From NCBI GenBank assembly GCA_021816765.1, contig JAKAXB010000005.1, forward strand, positions 62,001-126,000: a stretch of 64,000 nt of DNA. The letters are read 5' to 3'. The translations under genes and the position numbers were made by a program. This stretch comes from Natronospirales bacterium. Lineage in GTDB: Bacteria > Pseudomonadota > Gammaproteobacteria > Natronospirales > REEB76. Below, one piece after another: positions 1-7,620 of the stretch. The stretch's first letter is position 1, and every line of letters begins with the position of its first letter. Under the pieces are notes generated by a model, which worked only from the letters and a program-made list of their open reading frames with translations, was not told the origin of the DNA and made no database searches.

Positions 1-1
1 C

Positions 2-3000
2 TACGGTCTGTGGACGGTATTTCACACCCGTCTTGATGTCTTCCCGGAATTTGCGCCACCCATCATCACTATCGAGACCTCAGCCCCCGGGCTTTCCCCC
101 GAGCAGGTGGAGGCTCTGGTGACTCAACCGCTGGAGGATGCGCTGAATGGCGCCGGCGGGCTCCGCAATCTGCGCTCGCAGTCCATCCAGGGTTTGTCCT
201 ACCTCACCCTGACGTTTGCCAGCAGCAGCAATATTTACCAGGACCGGCAGTCAGTCAGTGAACGCCTGGGGGCGGTGGCGGCCGCGCTGCCTGTCGGTGT
301 GAAACCGCCGGTGATGCTGCCGCTCATCTCGGCCACCAAACTGGTGGCGATCATTGGACTCAGCTCCAGGACCCGCTCGCTGATGTACCTGCGTACCCTC
401 GCGGATTGGGTGCTCAAGCCGCAATTGCTGAGCGTGCCGGGCGTAGCGGGCATGGCGATTTTCAGCAAAGACAAGCAGCAATTGCAGATCCAGGTGCATG
501 CGCATGCGCTGGTCCAATACGGACTTTCCCTGAATGACATCGTGCGGGCTGCGCGACGGGCCACGGGCGTGCGCGGCGGCGGCTTTATCGAAACCAGGAA
601 TCAGAACATCCTTCTGGCACCCCACGGCCAGGCCGTGACTCCCGCCGAGCTCGCCCAAGTGGTGCTGCGTCACGCGCACGGCGAGACCCTGCATCTGGGG
701 GATGTCGCCAGGGTTCTGTACGCACCGGCACCACCCGTCGGCGCGGCCATGATTGACGGCAAGCCGGGCGTGATGATCAAGATCGCCATGCAGTATGGCG
801 CCAATACCGTCACGGTGACCCACGCAGTCAATCAGCGTCTTAAACAACTGACCCCGGTTCTGGAAAAAGACGGCGTTCATGTTTATCCGGACCTGTTCGA
901 ACCCGCGAGTTTCGTGCATACCGCTCTCGGCAACATCGAACGTTCACTGGCAATCGGCGCGGTGCTGGTGGTAATCGTTCTTTTCCTGTTTCTGTTCAAC
1001 GCGCGTACTACCATCATTTCCGTGGTCGCCATTCCGCTGTCGCTGCTCACTGCCGTCATCTTCCTGAACTGGCTGGGCGACGGCATCAATATCATGACGC
1101 TCGCCGGACTCGCCATCGCGCTGGGCGAGGTGGTGGATGACGCCATCATTGACGTGGAGAACATTTTCCGGCGGTTGCGCGAAAACCGCACGCGCTCCGC
1201 GCCGCGACCGCTCCTGCGTGTGGTGTTTGACGCCTCCCTGGAGGTGCGCAGTGCCGTGGTGTATGCGACCTTCACAGTGGTGCTGATCTTTTTGCCGGTG
1301 CTCACGCTTACGGGTGTGACAGGCCGGTTGTTCAGTCCGCTGGCTTTTGCTTATATCGCCTCCATTCTCGCCTCACTGCTGGTGGCGCTTACCGTGACTC
1401 CGGCACTTTGTTGCGTGCTGCTGGCCCGTCAGCCACTGGATAAACAGGAGCCACGTTACATCCGTTGGCTGAAACGGCATTACCAGGACTGGCTGACGGG
1501 AATCCGGAAACATGCGGGCTTCGTGATGCTCGCGGTGGCGGTGCTGTGTGCGGCCGCGCTTGCCGCCATTCCATTTTTCAAGGGACAGTACCTGCCGGAG
1601 ATGAGAGAAGGGCATTTCATCGTTCACATGCAACTGGATCCCGGTGCCTCCCTGGACGAAGGCTTGCGCATGGGAAATCGCGTTACGGCTGCCATCGCAT
1701 CGGTTCCGGGGGTGGAATCCGTCGCCCAGCGAGTGGGGCGTGCAAATCTTTTGAGCGGGCCCGCGCCCAGCTATAAAAGTGAAATCCAGGTGAACTTGAA
1801 GAAATCGTTGTCGGGTAATGCTCAGGCAAGAATACTCAAACAGTTTGATTCGTTATTGCGCAGGTTCACCGGCGCGAAATTTACCGTCAACACTTTCCTG
1901 ACCGAGCGTATCCATGAAACCCTCAGCGGCTATTATGCGCCTGTGGTGGTGAACATCTTTGGCAACAGCCTGGCCACACTCGACCGGGCGGCGCAACAGG
2001 TGACAGGCATCTTGTCGAAAATACACGGGGCGCGTGATGTGCAGGTGCAAGCGCCTCAGGGCAGCCCGCAGCTTGCGATCCGTCTCCGGGAACGGGTGCT
2101 CGCCCGCTGGGGCATCGCGCCGGTGGATGCCCTGGATGCCATTGAAACCGCCTACCAGGGCATGCGTGTCGGACAGATTTATCTGGGCACACGTGTCTTC
2201 AATGTGAGCGTCATTTTTCCGCCCGCGGCGCGCCGCAATCCCATGGCGGTAGGTTCCCTGCTGCTGAAAAATCCCCAAGGGTTGCTCGTGCCCCTCAGGG
2301 CGGTAGCGGATATCCGGCTCACATCCGGCCGCTTCATGATTTTGCATGAAGCGGCACAGCGGGTACAGACGGTGACGGCATACCTGAGCGGACGCTCATT
2401 GACGGGATTCGTTCACGAGGCCGAGACAAACTTGCATGCCGCAAACCTGCCGCAAGGTACCTATGCGGTATTCAGCGGGGCAGCCCAGGCACGCGCGCAG
2501 GCCACCCATGAGCTGCTGCTCAAGACCGCCGTGGCCATTGCGGCCATCATGATGCTGCTGTTCCTGGCGTTGCGGTCCATGCGCTCGCTGCTGCTGGTGC
2601 TGGTGAACCTGCCCTTTGCCCTGGTGGGCGGCGTCGCCGCCGTACTTCTCATGGGCGGCGTGGTGTCCATCGGTTCCCTGGTGGGGTTTGTGACCCTGTT
2701 CGGCATCACCTTGCGCAACTCCATCATGCTGATCTCGCACTACAAGCATCTGGTGCAGGCAGAGGGTATGACCTGGGGGCCGGAAGCGGCCCTGCGGGGT
2801 GCGAGTGAGCGACTCGTGCCCATACTTATGACCGCCCTGGTCACGGCTCTGGCCCTGCTGCCGCTGGCGATCGGCAGAAATGTGCCGGGTCAGGAAATCG
2901 AGGGTCCCATGGCCATTGTGATTCTCGGCGGATTGATTACCTCCACGGTCCTGAACCTGTTGATACTCCCGGCCATCGCCCTCAAGTTCGGGCGCTTTGA

Positions 3001-3034
3001 TAAAATCACCGCGGAGACCGATTTTCTGGTGTGA
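2..3034 (+). CDS. RND efflux permease, CzcA/CusA (HME)-like, 5' truncated by window edge
   Basis: Inner-membrane proton-driven RND pump subunit, expected to work with a periplasmic adaptor and an outer-membrane channel that are not in this window. The frame is open from base 2; the start codon and probably only a short N-terminal piece lie upstream. Visible parts are the first porter domain (residues DVFPEFAPP near the start), a TM block with the motif GEVVDDAIIDVENIFRRLREN near base 1120, which is typical of the heavy-metal (HME, COG3696) branch, a second porter domain and a second TM block ending with LLILPAIALKFGRF. The HME branch assignment rests on that motif; metal specificity cannot be read. 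It ends about 110-150 bp before the next gene on the same strand, so cotranscription is possible. Confidence 0.9.
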   Translation, partial: YGLWTVFHTRLDVFPEFAPPIITIETSAPGLSPEQVEALVTQPLEDALNGAGGLRNLRSQSIQGLSYLTLTFASSSNIYQDRQSVSERLGAVAAALPVGVKPPVMLPLISATKLVAIIGLSSRTRSLMYLRTLADWVLKPQLLSVPGVAGMAIFSKDKQQLQIQVHAHALVQYGLSLNDIVRAARRATGVRGGGFIETRNQNILLAPHGQAVTPAELAQVVLRHAHGETLHLGDVARVLYAPAPPVGAAMIDGKPGVMIKIAMQYGANTVTVTHAVNQRLKQLTPVLEKDGVHVYPDLFEPASFVHTALGNIERSLAIGAVLVVIVLFLFLFNARTTIISVVAIPLSLLTAVIFLNWLGDGINIMTLAGLAIALGEVVDDAIIDVENIFRRLRENRTRSAPRPLLRVVFDASLEVRSAVVYATFTVVLIFLPVLTLTGVTGRLFSPLAFAYIASILASLLVALTVTPALCCVLLARQPLDKQEPRYIRWLKRHYQDWLTGIRKHAGFVMLAVAVLCAAALAAIPFFKGQYLPEMREGHFIVHMQLDPGASLDEGLRMGNRVTAAIASVPGVESVAQRVGRANLLSGPAPSYKSEIQVNLKKSLSGNAQARILKQFDSLLRRFTGAKFTVNTFLTERIHETLSGYYAPVVVNIFGNSLATLDRAAQQVTGILSKIHGARDVQVQAPQGSPQLAIRLRERVLARWGIAPVDALDAIETAYQGMRVGQIYLGTRVFNVSVIFPPAARRNPMAVGSLLLKNPQGLLVPLRAVADIRLTSGRFMILHEAAQRVQTVTAYLSGRSLTGFVHEAETNLHAANLPQGTYAVFSGAAQARAQATHELLLKTAVAIAAIMMLLFLALRSMRSLLLVLVNLPFALVGGVAAVLLMGGVVSIGSLVGFVTLFGITLRNSIMLISHYKHLVQAEGMTWGPEAALRGASERLVPILMTALVTALALLPLAIGRNVPGQEIEGPMAIVILGGLITSTVLNLLILPAIALKFGRFDKITAETDFLV

Positions 3035-3145
3035 ACCGGAATCCGATCCAGCGTGAGAATCGGAAATCAATTCGAGTTTGCCGGGATGGAATGATTGCTC
3101 ATTGTTCCCGCAAGCATAGAGGAGTCTGTGTGCGTACTCCCCACG

Positions 3146-3688
3146 ATGACCGACTCTGCTGGGCAGAATGGGGATGGACCTGAATCCATGGATGGCAGCC
3201 CGTACACACGGTATTTGCATCGTCTCTTCTGGGTCAGCATCCTTGTCAAGGGCCTGGACGGTGTGCTGGAAACCATCGGCGGTATTCTCGTTCTGCTGGC
3301 AAGCCGTGTCGATCTGATCAACATCGTCATTTTTCTTACGGCGCCCGAGTTGGCCGAAGATCCGGGGGATCTGGTCGCCAATTATCTGCGCCATGTGGTA
3401 CTCAATCTGTCAGCCAATACAAAATATTTTGCCAGTGTTTACCTGTTGTTCAATGGTGTGGTCAAGGTATTGCTGATGATCGGCATACTGCGTGGCAAAC
3501 TCTGGTCTTACCGGACGGCGTTTGTTTTTATAGCCATCTTTGTTTGTTACCAGTTATACCGGTTCAGTCATACGCATTCACTGGTGCTTTTGGGCTTTAT
3601 GCTTTTCGACGTACTGACGCTGTATCTCATCTGGCGCGAGTACCGCTTGCGAAACCGGACCTTCAGGCCGCAGGCACGCCGGTTCTGA
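3146..3688 (+). CDS. DUF2127-like integral membrane protein
   Basis: Small membrane protein of about 180 residues with four hydrophobic segments and the early pattern HRLFWVSILVKGLDGVLE, which resembles the DUF2127 family (function unknown). The last segment (LLGFMLFDVLTLYLIWREYR) ends in a basic tail. The start is uncertain: a TTG at 3095, ATG at 3146 and ATG at 3188 are all in frame, and the family-like part begins just after 3188. It follows the RND gene on the same strand. No catalytic residues are evident. Confidence 0.6.
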   Translation: MTDSAGQNGDGPESMDGSPYTRYLHRLFWVSILVKGLDGVLETIGGILVLLASRVDLINIVIFLTAPELAEDPGDLVANYLRHVVLNLSANTKYFASVYLLFNGVVKVLLMIGILRGKLWSYRTAFVFIAIFVCYQLYRFSHTHSLVLLGFMLFDVLTLYLIWREYRLRNRTFRPQARRF

Positions 3689-3824
3689 CTGCGCGAGGGC
3701 GGGCCGGCGATGCAGCGCCGGCGCGCGGTCTTTCTCCCCGGGACGGACGGATAAAGCCCCTATGTGGTGGCGATCCGCGTGGGGGCGGGCAGGGCACCCT
3801 CGCCAGCGCAGCCGCTGTACTTGT

Positions 3825-3858
3825 CTGTCACATTTCTGTCATATTTGGCCCCTACACT
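3825..3858 (+). promoter_or_regulatory. Pho box with downstream -10
   Basis: CTGTCACATTTCTGTCATA at 3825-3843 is two CTGTCA-type direct repeats separated by five bases, matching the PhoB-binding consensus (CTGTCATAWAWCTGTCAYW) almost exactly. A -10-like TACACT at 3853-3858 lies ten bases downstream, the spacing known for PhoB-activated promoters where the box replaces the -35. It is oriented toward pstB, about 250 bp upstream of its start. Confidence 0.85.
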
Positions 3859-3995
3859 CCGTATGGCGCTGGATGCGGGGGGTCGGTGGCACAAAAGGCC
3901 GTATCCGCTGGCCGCCGCCAGGAGCCGGGCCTGGCGGGAGCGGCACAGGGCAAACACGATTCCCGGCGCTCAATCAGCCTTTTCGGAGCAGCTCC

Positions 3996-4106
3996 ATGCA
4001 CCGGTCCATCGCCGAGCTGCCGCGGATCTCCATGTCATGTGTTGATTATGTGTTCAATCTGATGGGCCATACCCCAGTCTTCCTGTCCACTTTAAATATG
4101 AAGTAA
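3996..4106 (+). CDS. Possible 36-codon leader ORF upstream of pstB
   Basis: A short ORF (MHRSIAELPRISM...FLSTLNMK) has GGAG seven bases before its ATG and a TAA three bases before the GTG start of pstB. It lies inside the transcript predicted from the Pho box. No homologue is recognised. The good ribosome-binding site and the tight stop-start spacing suggest translational coupling, but a chance ORF is not excluded. Confidence 0.35.
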   Translation: MHRSIAELPRISMSCVDYVFNLMGHTPVFLSTLNMK

Positions 4107-4109
4107 GCC

Positions 4110-4955
4110 GTGAGCCAGCCTGATCCCACCCTGACCCATGCGATATCGCCGGAAGTCCTGGCGGCTGCCGCACGCGCCCCGGACGGAAAGATTTCCATTG
4201 AACGTCCCAAATTGTCCATCCGCCGGCTCAATTTTTATTATGGCCAGTTTCAAGCCCTGCACGACATCAGCCTGGATATTCCTGAACAGCAGGTGACCGC
4301 CTTCATCGGCCCTTCCGGCTGCGGCAAGTCCACATTGCTGCGAACCATCAACCGCATCTATGAGCTGTATCCGGAGCAGCACGCCAGCGGCGAGATCACC
4401 CTGGACGGCGAGAACATCCTCAATCGGGATCAGAACCTGACTCTTTTGCGCGCCAAGGTCGGCATGGTGTTTCAGAAACCCACACCCTTTCCCATGTCGG
4501 TGTACGAGAATATCGCCTTCGGAGTGCGGCTTTACGAGCGGCTTTCACGGGTGAACATGGATGACCGGGTGGAATGGGCGCTGCGCAAGGCGGCGCTGTG
4601 GGAGGAAGTGAAGGACAAGCTGCACCAGGGCGGCACACGTCTGTCCGGCGGCCAGCAGCAGCGCCTGTGCATCGCCCGCGCCATCGCGGTAAAGCCGGAG
4701 GTGTTGCTGCTGGACGAGCCGGCGTCGGCGCTGGATCCCATTTCCACGTTGAAGATCGAAGAACTGATCGCCGAATTGAAAACCGATTACACCATCGTCA
4801 TCGTCACCCACAACATGCAGCAGGCGGCGCGCGTCTCCGATTACACCGCCTTCATGTACCTGGGGAATCTGATCGAATACGCCGACACCAGCACCCTGTT
4901 CACCAATCCCGTCCAGAAACAGACCGAGGACTACATCACCGGCCGCTACGGCTGA
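4110..4955 (+). CDS. pstB: Phosphate ABC transporter ATP-binding protein PstB
   Basis: ATPase that powers high-affinity phosphate uptake through PstSCA and, in many bacteria, takes part in PhoR signalling. The 281 residues hold Walker A GPSGCGKS (about 67-74), Q-loop [11 protein letters not shown], signature LSGGQQQR (about 178) and Walker B VLLLDEP followed by ASALDP, all PstB-typical (the [10 protein letters not shown] and YGQFQAL segments are diagnostic). Start GTG at 4110 follows a weak AAGTAAG. The N-terminus has about 30 residues more than many PstB proteins. No pstS, pstC, pstA or phoU is adjacent: upstream is a DUF2127-like gene and downstream a repeat block. A dedicated Pho box lies at 3825. 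Confidence 0.95.
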   Translation: MSQPDPTLTHAISPEVLAAAARAPDGKISIERPKLSIRRLNFYYGQFQALHDISLDIPEQQVTAFIGPSGCGKSTLLRTINRIYELYPEQHASGEITLDGENILNRDQNLTLLRAKVGMVFQKPTPFPMSVYENIAFGVRLYERLSRVNMDDRVEWALRKAALWEEVKDKLHQGGTRLSGGQQQRLCIARAIAVKPEVLLLDEPASALDPISTLKIEELIAELKTDYTIVIVTHNMQQAARVSDYTAFMYLGNLIEYADTSTLFTNPVQKQTEDYITGRYG

Positions 4956-4972
4956 CAGCCTGGTTGTGAGTG

Positions 4973-5330
4973 GCGATGAATGTCATCGCTCCCACCGGGT
5001 GAATGGATCGGCCCTGTAGAAGCGGTGTTACACACCACGACAAATTGCAATTGCGGAGAATGTCGCCGCTCCCAGCGGGTGAATGGATCGGCCCTGTAGA
5101 AGCGGTGTCATACACCGCGACAAATTGCAATCGCGGAGAATGCCGCCGCTCCCATGGGTTGAATGGATAGGTCTTGTAGGAGCGGTGTCACACACCGCGA
5201 CGGATTTCAGTCACGGCGAATATCGCCATATCTCTCCCGTAGGAGCGGTCGCCTGCCTGTGCGGTGCACGCGACAGATCTCGACCGCGATTCTTTGAAGC
5301 TGTCGCGGCGAAGGTCGCCGCTCCTGCAAT
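4973..5330. repeat. 80-bp tandem repeat plus degenerate palindromic (REP-like) units
   Basis: Three copies with an 80-bp period are seen: GAATGGATCGGCCCTGTAGA begins at 5001 and 5081, and GAATGGATAGGTCTTGTAGG at 5161. Each unit contains a short hairpin (CGGTGT...ACACCG) and outer GGAGCGG/CCGCTCC arms. After about 5213 the repeat degenerates into a further inverted GTAGGAGCGG ... CCGCTCCTGC pair ending near 5330. No gene is seen in this 378-bp interval between pstB and the convergent TPR gene. The core resembles GTAGGAGCGGC-type intergenic repeats of xanthomonads and pseudomonads. Confidence 0.85.
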
Positions 5331-5333
5331 TCG

Positions 5334-7391
5334 TCAATGCACAGCGGGCGCAGGCGGCAGGTTCATTATCTTGCGGATAACTTCAAAACGCGGGTCGGCG
5401 CGCACGCCGGCGCCCAGAGGGCCGAAGACGAACATCATGACAAAATCATGGTCGCGCACGGCGCGCTGAAGTTGGGTGAAAGTCAGGGTTTTTTCACCCA
5501 GATTCCAGTACAGCCAGGCGAGCAGCACACCGGAAACATAGTGGCGGGTGGCGTGTTGCTGCAATTCATCCAATGCCTGGCGAGCGCGGGCTTTTCTGTC
5601 CAGTAAAGCCTCGCTTACGCCAATCTCGGCCACCGAATACTCGGGTGGATGGCCCCAGATAGTGACCGCCGTGCGGGCGTCGGCCAGCGCTTGGCGGGGG
5701 TTTCCCATCGCCAAATCGGTTTCGGCCATGAAGGCATAGGTCAGGGCGAAACGTGGGGCGAGCGCCACAGTGGTGCGATACTGCGCCAGGGAGGCCTGCC
5801 ACTGCCCCGCGTAACACAGTGCACGTCCCAGGTCGGCGTTGATGATGGGCGATAAGGGATCCAAGCGGTGCGCCGCCTGCATCTCGTGCAATGCCGCTTG
5901 CATCTGACCCATGAACCAGAGATGGATCGCGTACCACTGGTGGGCGGTGGCGTCGCTGGGGTCGAGTCGCAGCGCGAGCCGGTATTCCCGCCCGGCCGCT
6001 TGCCATTCCCAATGCTCATCGTCCAGCAAGCCCAACACCTCGTGGGCTCTGGGTAGCGACGTATCGAGCGCGATTGCCCGGTCGGCGGCCGCGAGCGCGT
6101 CGTCGTAGTGCGTGTCCGGCAGCACGTTGGCCTGATAGGAACGCATCACCGCATACGCCATGGCCAGTGCCGCCCACGCCTGCGCGTAGTCTCCGTCGGC
6201 TTGAATGGATTTACGCAGGTAGGCAATGGACTGGGTGATGTCGCCAGGGTCGCGGTTATTGAGGTATTCCAGGCCGACCAGGTAAAAATCATGTGCCTGC
6301 GGGTTGACCGCTGCCTGCCGTTGCACCGGTTTCATGAGCGATTGAGCGGGCGATAAATTCAACCTTTTTACAATCGCCTGGGCAATCGCATCTTCGGTAT
6401 GAAAGACCTCGCTGCGGCGCACGGTGAATTCATCGGTCCATAATTCATAGCCGTCAGCGGTGTTGACCAGCGCCACATCAATGCGCAGCGCGGGTCCCGC
6501 CCGCTGGATGCTGCCCTCGACGATCTTGTCGGCCCCCAGCAGGCGTCCGGCCTCGCGCACGTCCATGGGCTTGCCGCGCAAACTGAAAGAGGAGGTCTGC
6601 GCGACTACCCGCAGAGTGGGGATGCGCCCCAGGCGGGCAATCAGTTCGTCGGTAATGCCGTCGCTCAAATAGCGGGTTGCAGGATCATGATTCACGTTAA
6701 GAAAGGGCAGCACCGCCAGCGTGCGAGGGTTCACCGAGCTCGCGCGCGGCTTGGTGCGGCGCAGGGGAGCATGCAGAAGTATCACGCCCACGCCTGCCGT
6801 AAGGAGGATCACCACAGTGGTAGCCGCGAGCCAGCCCCAACGTCGCATCGGCGTCGCTGAGTGTGGCGGGACTTGTGCCGCACCCGCCGCCAAAGTGGTG
6901 TCCGGGACCTTGGGTACGGGGACACGGGAGGTGGATTCCGATTCCCACAACGCCACCGCGAGTAATTGGGTCGCCTCGGCTAGGTACCGACGGTAGGTAC
7001 TCCAGCTCAGATGCAGTGCTTCGGCGACCGCCTGCTGACTGCGCAGGGGAGCCAGATAGGTATGTATCAGAACGTGTTTGAGCCGACTGAACTTGACGTT
7101 CTCCCCGAGGCGCTCGCAATGCGCCCGGAGGATTTCGCGCAGGGCTTGCGCCGGCGGGGTCGTGGGTTCGCGCTCCAGAACTGCGATCACGATCCGGGAA
7201 GCCAGCAGCGGGTTGTTTCGCAGGCAGTTCGGCCGGTGAAAATCCCGCAGCGCTTGGCGTACCGCGGCTGCGAACCCGGCTTCCGTGCGGATGTCCGGCG
7301 CAGATAACGCGGCTGACTCCCTATCCGTTGGGATCGGATCCCCGGGCCCGGTGCTGGGCTGATTCCCCGCAGGGGGTTCGCCGTTATTCAT
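5334..7391 (-). CDS. Membrane-anchored protein with N-terminal HTH-like, TolB/FlgO-like and TPR domains
   Basis: Roughly 685 residues. The N-terminal 150 residues are predicted cytosolic, with a helix-turn-helix-like stretch (SQQAVAEALHLSWSTYRRYL). One TM segment follows (GWLAATTVVILLTAGVGVILL), then a TolB-N/FlgO-like domain (LAVLPFLNVNHDPATRYLSDG onward; RVVAQTSSF; ADKIVEGSIQRAG) and a C-terminal series of TPR helices. This layout is like CadC-type or adenylate-cyclase-associated sensors, in which a cytosolic DNA-binding head is joined to an external sensing tail; that role is inferred. Two close starts exist, 7403 and 7391. The latter is preferred because GGGGGGCGAG lies immediately upstream. 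The gene is divergent from the FG-GAP gene at 7621, with a 230-bp gap. Confidence 0.75.
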   Translation of the reverse strand: MNNGEPPAGNQPSTGPGDPIPTDRESAALSAPDIRTEAGFAAAVRQALRDFHRPNCLRNNPLLASRIVIAVLEREPTTPPAQALREILRAHCERLGENVKFSRLKHVLIHTYLAPLRSQQAVAEALHLSWSTYRRYLAEATQLLAVALWESESTSRVPVPKVPDTTLAAGAAQVPPHSATPMRRWGWLAATTVVILLTAGVGVILLHAPLRRTKPRASSVNPRTLAVLPFLNVNHDPATRYLSDGITDELIARLGRIPTLRVVAQTSSFSLRGKPMDVREAGRLLGADKIVEGSIQRAGPALRIDVALVNTADGYELWTDEFTVRRSEVFHTEDAIAQAIVKRLNLSPAQSLMKPVQRQAAVNPQAHDFYLVGLEYLNNRDPGDITQSIAYLRKSIQADGDYAQAWAALAMAYAVMRSYQANVLPDTHYDDALAAADRAIALDTSLPRAHEVLGLLDDEHWEWQAAGREYRLALRLDPSDATAHQWYAIHLWFMGQMQAALHEMQAAHRLDPLSPIINADLGRALCYAGQWQASLAQYRTTVALAPRFALTYAFMAETDLAMGNPRQALADARTAVTIWGHPPEYSVAEIGVSEALLDRKARARQALDELQQHATRHYVSGVLLAWLYWNLGEKTLTFTQLQRAVRDHDFVMMFVFGPLGAGVRADPRFEVIRKIMNLPPAPAVH

Positions 7392-7620
7392 CTCGCCCCC
7401 CATCCCGCACTACGTCCACCGCCGTCCCTGGCCAATTGTAATGGACCGGGACAGGCCCGCGCTGCGGTTACCCCGTTATTTCCCGGGAGGTGAGCAGAAA
7501 TCGAGCAGTTTTTGACGTAGAAACTGAGCACCATTCCGCACTGTAATTGCGCGTGACCCACGGTCGTAAAGTCGGCTATTGGGTGGACCGAATCCAAACC
7601 ATGACGAGGGGCGAGCCAGC

